From contig NZ_BSEC01000001.1 of assembly GCF_027923385.1 (NCBI RefSeq), positions 818,501 through 882,500 of the forward strand: DNA of 64,000 nt, given 5' to 3'. Both the position numbers and the translations under genes were made by a program. Source of the DNA: Methylocystis echinoides. GTDB taxonomy: Bacteria > Pseudomonadota > Alphaproteobacteria > Rhizobiales > Beijerinckiaceae. The notes under the pieces were generated by a model. The model ran no database searches. It was not told the origin of the DNA and saw only the letters and a program-made list of their open reading frames with translations. Of this stretch, positions 15,674 through 23,855 are shown piece after piece (the stretch's first letter is position 1; each line of letters opens with the position of its first letter).

Positions 15674-17449
15674 CTACGCCATCGTCAGGCGCCTCTCGGC
15701 GAAGATCGCCGGTCTGCTGCGCGGGGCGCGGCCCTTGTAGACGAAATTCTCGCGCGCCCGGTGATAGGCCGGGTCGGGGCCGAAGAAATTGACCTTCATG
15801 CGCGCAAGCTCCTCCTCCCGATAGGCGGCGAGGGGCTTCGCCCTTTCGTCGCGCACCCGCTTCTCGTGTTTCTCCCGCAGCAGGCTCCAGACGTCGGCGC
15901 GCCGTGCGATTTCCGCCGCCTGCGCGGCGACCTGCCGCTCGAAGCTTTCCGCGTCGCCCGCAATGACCTCGTCGACGAAGCCGATCGCCTTGGCCTCCCG
16001 CGTTCCCATCGGGCGGCACGCCTCCATCAGCTCCTGCGCGCGGACCTCGCCGACGCGGCGCGGCAGCAGATAGGTCCAGTATTCCGAGCCGTAGAGTCCG
16101 CCCATGCTCCTGTAGTGCGGATTGAGCACCACGCCGTCGCGCGCAATCACCCGGTCGGCGGCGAGCGCCAGGATCGCGCCGCCCGCGCCGGCGTTGCCGC
16201 GAATGGCCGAGACGACGACATGCGACATGGTGTTGACGATCTCGCAGACGAGATCGTCGATCGCCACGATGTTGCGCCAGGATTCCAGCGCGGGGTCCGC
16301 CGCCGCCTCGATGATGTTGAGATGGATGCCGTTCGAGAAGAAATCCCTGCCGCCATGCAGGACGATCACGCGCGTCGGCCGGCTGCGCGCGAACAGGAAG
16401 GCGTCGCGCAGGCGATAGCACTGCGTGGTGCTCATGGCGCCGTTGTAGAAATCGAAATACAGGTGGCCGACGCCGTCCTGTTCGGCGTAGCGGAGTTCGC
16501 GGAAGGTGCGACCGGGGTTTTCCGAAACGACGGGCAGCACCGCCTCCGGAACGCCGCGCAGCAGCGGCCCCAGAACCTGCGCCGCCGGCAGCTTGATCCC
16601 GGTGATGGGGCAGAATTCCTCGTCGCAGCGCGGGCAGCCGGCGTCGGCGAAACGACAGGCCTTGTCCTGCCCTTCGCTCTTGAGCTTGAGATGGCTGATC
16701 CACACGGCGCCATCGACCGTGGCGCGGCAGAGGGCGCCGTCCCGTCGCGCGACGATGGTCCCCGGCGGACCCTCGAGCCGATCCTCGGGATGTGCGCCAT
16801 AGAGAAACACGGGCAGACCGAAGAGCTGATCGAGAACGCCCGGCGCGCTGTCGGCCGCGCGGATCTTGCGCACCACCGCGTCGGTCCGGTCGCGCGCCCA
16901 GTCGATGGCGCGATCCGTCTGCGTCATCGCCGGCCGCAGCCGGCCCCGCGTCTGCGGGTTGGCGTAGTCGAGCGGGATCGGGCTGACGCCCTGCTGGAAT
17001 TTCTCCACCGCCTCCAGAACGCCGCGCACGGCCGCTTCCGTTGCTTCAGCGCGGTAAAGGCTGCTCTTCGCCTCCGCGACCGCATGCACGGGAAATTCGT
17101 GGCGCGCCCAGATGGGACCCGCGTCCATCTCTTCCGCCGCCTGCAGCACGGTGACGCCCCAGCGTCTTTCGCCGCCCTGAATCGACCAGTCGAGCGAGGA
17201 CGGCCCGCGGTCGCCCATGATGCCGGGATGCACGATCAGGCACACATGGCGCCGGTAGATCGCTTCGGGCACGGCCGTCTTCAGCATGGGGGCGATGATG
17301 AGGTCGGGTCGTTGCCGGGCGACGGCGTCGAGCATGGTCTGCGCGCTGTCGGCGATGGTCACGGAAACGGCGTGGCCGCGGTCGGCGAGTTCGATCAAGA
17401 GACGCTGGCTCAGGCTGTTGTGGGCGGTGGTGAGGAAAAGGATTTTCAT
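15674..17449 (-). CDS. hoxX: HoxX, CO-forming hydrogenase maturation enzyme
   Basis: A 591-residue fusion. The N-terminal third resembles formyltransferases that use N10-formyl-tetrahydrofolate, with HPGIMGDRGPSSLDW at residues 74-88. The C-terminal part (from about residue 300) is an enoyl-CoA hydratase/crotonase domain (GRDFFSNGIHLN and RGNAGAGGAILALAAD). This architecture is HoxX, which makes the CO ligand of [NiFe]-hydrogenase from formyl-THF through formyl-CoA under aerobic conditions. ATG 17449 has AGGAG upstream overlapping the stop codon of the regulator gene, so the two are coupled. No hydrogenase genes lie in this window. A CxxC-CxxxxC-like stretch (CRFADAGCPRCDEEFC) lies between the domains. 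Confidence 0.88.
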   Translation of the reverse strand: MKILFLTTAHNSLSQRLLIELADRGHAVSVTIADSAQTMLDAVARQRPDLIIAPMLKTAVPEAIYRRHVCLIVHPGIMGDRGPSSLDWSIQGGERRWGVTVLQAAEEMDAGPIWARHEFPVHAVAEAKSSLYRAEATEAAVRGVLEAVEKFQQGVSPIPLDYANPQTRGRLRPAMTQTDRAIDWARDRTDAVVRKIRAADSAPGVLDQLFGLPVFLYGAHPEDRLEGPPGTIVARRDGALCRATVDGAVWISHLKLKSEGQDKACRFADAGCPRCDEEFCPITGIKLPAAQVLGPLLRGVPEAVLPVVSENPGRTFRELRYAEQDGVGHLYFDFYNGAMSTTQCYRLRDAFLFARSRPTRVIVLHGGRDFFSNGIHLNIIEAAADPALESWRNIVAIDDLVCEIVNTMSHVVVSAIRGNAGAGGAILALAADRVIARDGVVLNPHYRSMGGLYGSEYWTYLLPRRVGEVRAQELMEACRPMGTREAKAIGFVDEVIAGDAESFERQVAAQAAEIARRADVWSLLREKHEKRVRDERAKPLAAYREEELARMKVNFFGPDPAYHRARENFVYKGRAPRSRPAIFAERRLTMA

Positions 17450-17458
17450 GGGCAACTC

Positions 17459-18529
17459 CTAAGGCGCGTGGAAACTGGACTGAAATCGATCGCGATAGTC
17501 ATGCGGCCCGACATCGAGATGGCGCTGGAAGGCGCGCCGCATCCGCTCGACCGAGACGAAGCCGCAGACCGCGGCGATGGCCTGAAGCGACTGGCTCGTC
17601 TGTTCCAGCCGACAGCGCGCCGCCTCGACGCGCGCGCGCTCGACGAAGCGGCCCGGCGTCGTGCCTGTCTCCGCATGAAAGCGGCGGGCGAAATTGCGCG
17701 GGCTCATCCCCACTTTGTCGGCGAGGCGCTCGACGCTGAGGTTCTCGCCGGAATTGCCGAGAATCCACGATTTGAGCTCGGCGATGTCACGGCAGGCGGA
17801 AGTGTCCGCATCGAGAAAGGGGCTGTATTGCGCCTGTCCGCCGGGGCGGCGCAGAAAGACGACCATGAGTCCGGCGACCATGCGCGGCGACTCGCGGCCG
17901 AGATCCTCCTCGATCAGCGCCAGCGCGAGATCAATTCCGGCGGTGATGCCGCCGGAGGTGTAGACGCCGCCGTCGCGCACGAAAATGCGGTTGGGCTCGA
18001 CGCGCAGCGACGGATAGGCCGCGGCGAGCTGCTCGCTGTACATCCAGTGCGTCGTGACCCTGCGGTTGTCGAGAAGGCCCGCGGCGGCGAGCAGAAAGGC
18101 GCCCGTGCAGATCGAGGCGAGCCGCCGCACGCGCCCGGACATGGCGCGAATCCAGTCGAGAACCCAGGCGTCTCCCGCGAGCTCGGGGGCGCATTCGCCG
18201 CCCGAGACGACAAGCGTGTCGAGGCCGGAAAGGACGTCGCAACAGCGATGCGGCGCCAGAACCTCGAGCCCGCATTTGGCGCGAACCGGCCCGGCCTCGC
18301 GGGCGATGACGAGAATTTCATAGCCCGGCTCGCCGCTGCGGCCGGTGAGCTCGAGCGTCCGATCGGCATAATAGAAGGCGTCGAGCGGTCCGCTGAGGTC
18401 GACGATTTCGAAGCCGGGGTAGATGAAAATCCCGATCTTTCTGGAAAGCGTCGGAAGCTGCGCGTTTTCATTGTCCGCGAAACGCAGATGGTAAAGCTTT
18501 GGATCAAACGGAAGCTTGTCATAAATCAT
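17459..18529 (-). CDS. GlxA-family (DJ-1/PfpI plus AraC) transcriptional regulator
   Basis: A 356-residue regulator. The N-terminal half (about residues 25-190) is a class I glutamine-amidotransferase/DJ-1-like sensor domain with the nucleophile-elbow region ASICTGAFLLAAAGLLD. The C-terminal 100 residues form an AraC HTH domain (LADKVGMSPRNFARRFHAETG and SVERMRRAFQRHL). GlxA-type regulators respond to small amine or amino-acid-like metabolites. Start ATG 18529 is a choice: the frame stays open upstream but that part lacks protein-like composition. It is the first gene of an operon with hoxX nine bases downstream, so it may control hoxX. Confidence 0.85.
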   Translation of the reverse strand: MIYDKLPFDPKLYHLRFADNENAQLPTLSRKIGIFIYPGFEIVDLSGPLDAFYYADRTLELTGRSGEPGYEILVIAREAGPVRAKCGLEVLAPHRCCDVLSGLDTLVVSGGECAPELAGDAWVLDWIRAMSGRVRRLASICTGAFLLAAAGLLDNRRVTTHWMYSEQLAAAYPSLRVEPNRIFVRDGGVYTSGGITAGIDLALALIEEDLGRESPRMVAGLMVVFLRRPGGQAQYSPFLDADTSACRDIAELKSWILGNSGENLSVERLADKVGMSPRNFARRFHAETGTTPGRFVERARVEAARCRLEQTSQSLQAIAAVCGFVSVERMRRAFQRHLDVGPHDYRDRFQSSFHAP

Positions 18530-18542
18530 GAAAATAGTGTCC

Positions 18543-18561
18543 CGCCACGCCAAATGTGGCG
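18543..18561. promoter_or_regulatory. Inverted repeat upstream of the GlxA-type regulator
   Basis: CGCCAC-N7-GTGGCG, 13 bases before the regulator start codon. Position suggests an autoregulatory operator; no binding data can be inferred. Confidence 0.35.
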
Positions 18562-18761
18562 CAATGACAAAAAAATCACAAATTCTGCCAGACGGCCGGG
18601 AGCGGCCTTGACCGGCGTCGGAAAGCCGCGCGGCGCGCCCTTGTCGGGGGACGGCGGCGACGCCCGCATCAACGCGCGCGGACCCTTTCCGGGCGGGGTC
18701 GGGAAGAATTCCCAAGGCGCCTGGGAGCTGCTCCTAACCTACTGGTTTTTTGAGAAAAACT

Positions 18762-18777
18762 GTGTCCAATCGGACAC
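18762..18777. promoter_or_regulatory. Dyad GTGTCC-N4-GGACAC in the receptor upstream region
   Basis: A perfect six-base dyad with a four-base spacer about 135 bases before the fused TonB receptor, within a 380-base gap between divergent genes. It resembles a repressor or activator operator. Apart from this dyad and the repeat at 18543 I see no gene in the gap. Confidence 0.4.
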
Positions 18778-18910
18778 GCTCGGGGAATGTTTCGCCCTGG
18801 CGCTCGCCGGCGCGTAGGAAAACCCCGACGCTTCGGTTACATCCGATTCAGGGTCGGCCCCCGACCTCATTCAGTCGCCACCAATCATTGGTCATCGTCA
18901 GGGACGTGGG

Positions 18911-21900
18911 ATGCGGAAGTCTTATCTGTCATCGATTTCGGTTGTCGCAATGAGCGTCGCGCTTCCGGCCTTTGCGCAGCAATCCCTGCCGACGATCGAG
19001 ATTGGCGCGACGCCCCTGCGTTCCGCCCCGCGTGCGACGCCGCGCCCGACTGCGGCGCCGGTCCAGCCCGCTCCCGGCGCGGCGTCGAGAAGCGCGCCCG
19101 CGCCAGCGGTCCGCGTCGCCAGTCCGGCGCCGGCGCCCGCGCCCTATGTCTCGCCGCTCGTCACCTATCAGGTTCCGGCGTCCGTCCATGTCGTGAGCGA
19201 CAAGGAAATCGCCAACTCCCGCAAGTTCAACATCGGCGACGCGTTGCAGCGCACCGCGCCCGGCGTGACCATCAACGACATCGGCGGCAATCCCAACTTC
19301 CCCGAGGTCGATTATCGCGGTTTCAACGCCTCGCCCTACGCCGGCGTGCCGCAGGGTCTGGCGGTGTTCCAGAATGGCGTCCGCATCAATGAGATGTGGG
19401 GCGACACGGTCAATTGGGACCTCATCCCGAGCGTCGCCATCGACCGTGTGGCGATCGAGACCGGCAATCCGCTCTATGGCCTCAACGCCATTGGCGGCGC
19501 CATCGTTCTCGACATGAAGAACGGCTTCACCTGGCAGGGCGCGGAACTCGATGTGCGGGCCGGCTCCTTCAACCGTCGCCAGGGCGCGTTTCAGTTTGGC
19601 CGCCAGATCGGCGATTTCGCGCTGTACGGCGCGGGCGAGGCGATGGGCGATTCAGGCTATCGCTATTTCTCCGGCTCGCAAATCAAGCGCTTCTACGGCG
19701 ATCTCGGCTGGCGCGGCGACAATGGCGCGGAAGTCCACGCCAATGTGACGCTGGGCTCGAACCGTTTCGGCGCCTCCGGGCCGGCGCCGATGGAGGTCGT
19801 CGCGGCGAACAAGAGCGCCACCTACACGACGCCGCAGACCTACAAGAATCAGGTCGCGATGGTCGACCTCAACGGGCAGGTGCAGGTCAGTCCGACAACG
19901 AAGCTTCTCGGCGACATTCACTATCGCGCCTATAATCAGGCCCGCGTCGACGGCAATACGACAGAATTCGAATGCGAGAACGGCGAGGCTTTCTGCGAAA
20001 CCGGCGACGGAGGGGCGACCAGCATCCCGAATTTCTTCGGCGCGAACCTGTCCGAATACAGCGCCGGCCCCGCGCTCGGCGCGCTGGATCGCACCTGGAC
20101 GCGGATCAGCACGCTCGGCTTCACCGGCCAGCTCAACAACACGGACAGGATTCTCGATCTTCCCAACAAATTCACGCTGGGCGTCAACCTCGAGCATGGA
20201 TGGACCGGCTTCCAGGCCAATGAGGAGCTTGGGATCGTCAATCCGGACTTCACCGTCACCGGCTTCAACTATTTCCCCCACGAGCCGGCGGCGGGCATCT
20301 CGCCGGTCAATCTCAAGGTCGCGAATTATTATCTCGGCGGCTATGCGCTCGACTCGCTCGATCTGACCGACCGGCTGACGGCGACGGGCGGCTTCCGGTA
20401 CAATTTCGCCAGCGTCCAGATGTATGATCTGACCGGCGGGCCGCTGACGACGACGCATCAGTTCGGCCACTTCAACCCGATGGGCGGCCTGACCTACAAG
20501 CTCACCCCGCAGATATCCGCCTTCGGCAGCTATTCGGTGGCGAACCGCGCGCCGACGCCGCTGGAGCTCGGCTGCTCCGATCCCGAGCGTCCCTGTCTCA
20601 TCGATTCCTTCATGGTCGCGGACCCGCCGCTGAAGCAGGTGACGTCGAACACGACAGACCTCGGCGTGCGCGGCGGCTTCCGGCCGGCCGAACTTCTTCC
20701 CGACATTCTCGGCGCCTTCCCGGGCACGCTGCAATGGTCGGCGGGAATCTACCGCACCAATGTCTTCGATGACATCTTCAGCATTCCGAGCCAGGTCGTC
20801 GGGCGCGGCTATTTCACCAACGCCGGCAACACGGTTCGTCAGGGCGTCGAACTGTCGGCGCGCTATTCGGGCGAACGCCTGTCGGCCTATGTGAACTACA
20901 CGCTCACCAACGCCTATTTCAATTCGACGGCGCTGCTCGGCTCGCCGAACAATCCGGCGGCGATCGCGGCCGGCTCCACCTCCATTCTCGTTTATCCGGG
21001 CGCGATGCTGCCCGCGATCGCGCCGCACCGTTTCAAGGCCGGCGTCGATTATGCGGTGACGCCGAAATGGAAGGTCGGCGGCGATCTCGTTTACGCCAGC
21101 GGACCCTATCTCGGCGGCGACTGGGCCAATCAGTTCGGCACGCTGTCCCCTTACGCGCTGCTGAACCTGCGCACGTCCTATGACGTCACGCCGCATCTCC
21201 AGCTTTATGCGCTGATCGAAAATGCGACCAATACGCGGGCGCGCAGCTTCGGCACGTTCTTCGAGACAAACGCCATCAACTTCGTGAATTTCTACAATCC
21301 GAAGATGGTGTCGGTGGGTCCGCCGACCGCCTTCTACGGCGGCATGAAATGGAGCTTCGGCGCGGAGCCCGGCGACTGGATGGCGCTTGCGCCCGACGCG
21401 CAGAGCCGGCCGCAGGGCGAGGCCCCTGCCGCGCCGCGCAAATGGGCCGGTCTCTATGCGGGCCTCAACGCCGGTTACGCTTTCGGCGCCACGACGGGAG
21501 TCAGCGTCTATCCCGCCGGCTACGGCGATCAATATGCCGCGCTGTGGAACGACAAGATCGTTGTCGAGGATCCGGCCGAGGCCAACGCGACCTGGTGGCG
21601 CCTGTTCCAGCCGGGCGTCGCGGCGGGCGCCAATGGCGGCTTCGCGCAGGTCAATCGCAGCGGCTTCGTCGGCGGCGGGCAGATCGGCTGGAACTATCAG
21701 GACGCGTCGAATGTCGTCCTCGGCGTCGAAGCGGATTTCCAGGGCGCGACGCTGCGCGGCAAGGGGTCGTATCAGAACGGCGTGAGCGAGACCGCCGGCT
21801 ATGTCGACAAGGAGGAAGACGGCCTCGAAACCCTGCTGCTGACCCGGCAGGCGCTGGGCGTCGGGTCGATTTCCACGGGCGCGAACTGGCTCGGCACGCT

Positions 21901-22399
21901 GCGCGGCCGCCTTGGCTACGCCTTCACCGACTCGCTGTTCGCCTATGGCACGGGCGGCCTCGCCTATGGCGACGTCTATGCGTCGGCGGCGCATCTCAAT
22001 GTCTCCAATATCCAGCGCGAGACGCAGGACGGCCTCGCCTGGACGTACGCCAACCCGGCCGCCTCCGGCGCGGCAAACTATTCCGGCGTGCGCGCGGGCT
22101 GGAGCGGGGGCGGCGGCGTCGAGTGGATGTTCGCCAATAATTGGAGCGTGAAGGCCGAGGGCATTTACTACAATCTCGGCACGGTCGACCTCGTCTCGTC
22201 GCCAATGGCGACGCTCTGCTCCGGTCAGGCCAAGTCAGGCAACAGCGCCTGCGCCCGGGGCGTCGCCAGCGCCACAGACCTGAAGTCGGGCGCTCTTTTG
22301 TGGGTGGCGAGCCCGCTCGCGAAAGTGCAGTTCGACGGGATCATGGTCCGCGCCGGCCTGAACTATCACCTCAACTGGGGGGCGGATATTTTCAACTAA
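18911..22399 (+). CDS. TonB-dependent receptor fused to an Omp25/31-like barrel domain
   Basis: A 1162-residue protein. A signal peptide (to AFAQQ) is followed by SLPTIEIG, similar to the LPTIDVGG of the receptor at 1-1401 and perhaps a TonB box. After an Ala/Pro-rich linker comes the plug (residues about 90-220, with GDALQRTAPGVTINDIGGNP) and a receptor barrel to about residue 820, ending with a typical AFYGGMKWSFG. After a short Pro/Ala hinge, residue 840 starts KWAGLYAGLNAGYAFG, the opening of Omp25/RopB-type porin-like barrels, and the protein ends VRAGLNYHLNW plus six residues, as those proteins do. The reading frame is continuous through the junction. Substrate unknown. Confidence 0.88.
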   Translation: MRKSYLSSISVVAMSVALPAFAQQSLPTIEIGATPLRSAPRATPRPTAAPVQPAPGAASRSAPAPAVRVASPAPAPAPYVSPLVTYQVPASVHVVSDKEIANSRKFNIGDALQRTAPGVTINDIGGNPNFPEVDYRGFNASPYAGVPQGLAVFQNGVRINEMWGDTVNWDLIPSVAIDRVAIETGNPLYGLNAIGGAIVLDMKNGFTWQGAELDVRAGSFNRRQGAFQFGRQIGDFALYGAGEAMGDSGYRYFSGSQIKRFYGDLGWRGDNGAEVHANVTLGSNRFGASGPAPMEVVAANKSATYTTPQTYKNQVAMVDLNGQVQVSPTTKLLGDIHYRAYNQARVDGNTTEFECENGEAFCETGDGGATSIPNFFGANLSEYSAGPALGALDRTWTRISTLGFTGQLNNTDRILDLPNKFTLGVNLEHGWTGFQANEELGIVNPDFTVTGFNYFPHEPAAGISPVNLKVANYYLGGYALDSLDLTDRLTATGGFRYNFASVQMYDLTGGPLTTTHQFGHFNPMGGLTYKLTPQISAFGSYSVANRAPTPLELGCSDPERPCLIDSFMVADPPLKQVTSNTTDLGVRGGFRPAELLPDILGAFPGTLQWSAGIYRTNVFDDIFSIPSQVVGRGYFTNAGNTVRQGVELSARYSGERLSAYVNYTLTNAYFNSTALLGSPNNPAAIAAGSTSILVYPGAMLPAIAPHRFKAGVDYAVTPKWKVGGDLVYASGPYLGGDWANQFGTLSPYALLNLRTSYDVTPHLQLYALIENATNTRARSFGTFFETNAINFVNFYNPKMVSVGPPTAFYGGMKWSFGAEPGDWMALAPDAQSRPQGEAPAAPRKWAGLYAGLNAGYAFGATTGVSVYPAGYGDQYAALWNDKIVVEDPAEANATWWRLFQPGVAAGANGGFAQVNRSGFVGGGQIGWNYQDASNVVLGVEADFQGATLRGKGSYQNGVSETAGYVDKEEDGLETLLLTRQALGVGSISTGANWLGTLRGRLGYAFTDSLFAYGTGGLAYGDVYASAAHLNVSNIQRETQDGLAWTYANPAASGAANYSGVRAGWSGGGGVEWMFANNWSVKAEGIYYNLGTVDLVSSPMATLCSGQAKSGNSACARGVASATDLKSGALLWVASPLAKVQFDGIMVRAGLNYHLNWGADIFN

Positions 22400-22457
22400 G
22401 ACGCCGGTTCGCCGCTGAACGCGGGCGGGGTGGATCATCGCCGCGCCCGCCGGCAGG

Positions 22458-22616
22458 TCAGCGCGTGAAGGCGTCCAAAGCGACGTCGAGGGCGCGCACG
22501 ACGCCCACATTGAAAAAGACGACGCCGGCGATCGCGGCGGCGAAAATAAGTAAATCCCGCCCCGACAGGCGTTTTGGGCCGGCGACCGGAAGGCCGCCCC
22601 CAAGATTGTTGTCCAT
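22458..22616 (-). CDS. Candidate 52-residue single-helix membrane protein
   Basis: An ATG at 22616 with GGAGGG five bases upstream opens a 52-residue frame. It has a polar N-terminus (MDNNLGGGLPVAGPKRLSGR), one hydrophobic helix (about residues 22-42, DLLIFAAAIAGVVFFNVGVV) and a short tail. It fills the gap between the fused receptor and mch on the opposite strand. The strong ribosome-binding site and clean helix support a real gene; the family is not recognised. Confidence 0.5.
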   Translation of the reverse strand: MDNNLGGGLPVAGPKRLSGRDLLIFAAAIAGVVFFNVGVVRALDVALDAFTR

Positions 22617-22818
22617 GGCCCCCTCCAGCCAGTTCGAAGCGCGCAGTATAACTGCGCGACATGACGCCCCTGTGACGCCGGCCCCACTTGCGACCCGCTT
22701 TCGTTTCGCTCATAAGCCCGATTGGCTTTCGCCCGGGCCTGCCGGCAGTTGGCCGTCAGAGTACATGGCGAAAAAAAGACCGGTAGAGCCACGCAAAATT
22801 TCGAGGGAAGGACCACAC

Positions 22819-23796
22819 GTGAGCGCAAGCGACAACACGGCCCCGTTTCGGGCCAGCGTGAACACTCTGGCGGGCGAAATCGTCGACCGGCTGGTTTCCG
22901 GCGCGGATCGCTATCGCGTGGCCGTGTCGCGCGGCAGCCTCGGTGAACTGCTCATCGACGCCGGGGGCAAGGCGCTCGGCGGCGTCGACGCCGGCCTGCT
23001 GCTCACCGAGATCTGCATGGGCGGTCTCGGCAAGGTCACGCTCTCCCACGCCCCGGGCGCGCATAAATGGCCGTTCTGGCTCACGGTCTCCAGCAATGAT
23101 CCGGTCGTCGCCTGCCTCGCCAGCCAATATGCCGGCTGGAGCCTTCAGCATGAGAAGTTCTTTGCGCTGGGCTCCGGCCCCGGCCGCGCCCAGGCGCGCG
23201 TCGAAAAGCTCTTCGAGGAACTGTCCTACAAGGATCAGGCCGACCGCGTGACCATCGTGCTGGAAAGCGGCTCGCCGCCGCCCAAGGAAGTGGTCGAGAA
23301 AGTCGCCTCCAAGTCGGGCCTGTCGCCCGACAAGGTCGCTTTCGTCTATGCGCCCACGCAGTCGCTCGCGGGCGGCGTGCAGGTCGTCGGCCGCGTGCTC
23401 GAAGTCGCGCTGCACAAGGCGCATGAGCTGCATTTCCCGCTCGAGAACATCGTCGACGGCATCGCGACCGCGCCGCTGTCGCCGCCGCATCCGGATTTCG
23501 TGCAGGCCATGGGCCGCACCAATGACGCCATCATTTACGCGGGTCGCGCCCATCTCTTCGTGAAGGGTCCCGCCGCGGCCGCGAAGGAGCTGGCCGAGAA
23601 GCTGCCGAGCTTCAATTCGCGCGACTATGGCCGTCCCTTCGCGGAAATCTTCAAGGCCTACAAGGGCGATTTCTACCAGATCGACGGCAGCCTGTTCTCA
23701 CCGGCGGAAGCGCTGGTCACGGCGGTCGAGACCGGCGAGACCTTCCGCGCCGGCAAGATCAACGAGGAACTGCTCGACAAGTCCTTCGGCGGTTGA
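22819..23796 (+). CDS. mch: Methenyltetrahydromethanopterin cyclohydrolase
   Basis: A 325-residue protein matching Mch in length and sequence (AGEIVDRLVSGADRYRV, TEICMGGLGKVTLSHAP, FVYAPTQSLAGGVQVVGRVLE). Mch hydrolyses methenyl-H4MPT to formyl-H4MPT in the formaldehyde oxidation route shared by methylotrophic bacteria and methanogens. I chose GTG 22819 because GAAGGA lies six bases upstream and the length then matches the family; the frame stays open further upstream (ATG 22765). It is the first gene of the C1 block: the ATP-grasp gene follows after a repeat and fae is two genes on. Confidence 0.93.
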   Translation: MSASDNTAPFRASVNTLAGEIVDRLVSGADRYRVAVSRGSLGELLIDAGGKALGGVDAGLLLTEICMGGLGKVTLSHAPGAHKWPFWLTVSSNDPVVACLASQYAGWSLQHEKFFALGSGPGRAQARVEKLFEELSYKDQADRVTIVLESGSPPPKEVVEKVASKSGLSPDKVAFVYAPTQSLAGGVQVVGRVLEVALHKAHELHFPLENIVDGIATAPLSPPHPDFVQAMGRTNDAIIYAGRAHLFVKGPAAAAKELAEKLPSFNSRDYGRPFAEIFKAYKGDFYQIDGSLFSPAEALVTAVETGETFRAGKINEELLDKSFGG

Positions 23797-23804
23797 TGAG
23801 ACTT

Positions 23805-23846
23805 CCCTCTCCCCGCAAGGCGGGGAGAGGGTCAGGGTGAGGGGCA
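23805..23846. repeat. Palindromic repeat, family A (short copy)
   Basis: CCCTCTCCCCGC and GGGGAGAGGG arms followed by GTGAGGGGCAG, between mch and the ATP-grasp gene. It is a half-length version of the element at 6841. Confidence 0.75.
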
Positions 23847-23855
23847 GAGCAGCTT

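Noticed and set aside
15761..18817. Open frame of over 1000 codons opposite hoxX and the regulator
   Set aside because: It crosses two well-supported genes and their junction, and shows no domain; a product of high GC codon bias.
19652..21994. Open frame of 780 codons opposite the fused receptor
   Set aside because: Arg/Ala-rich low-complexity product with no motif; shadow of the receptor gene.
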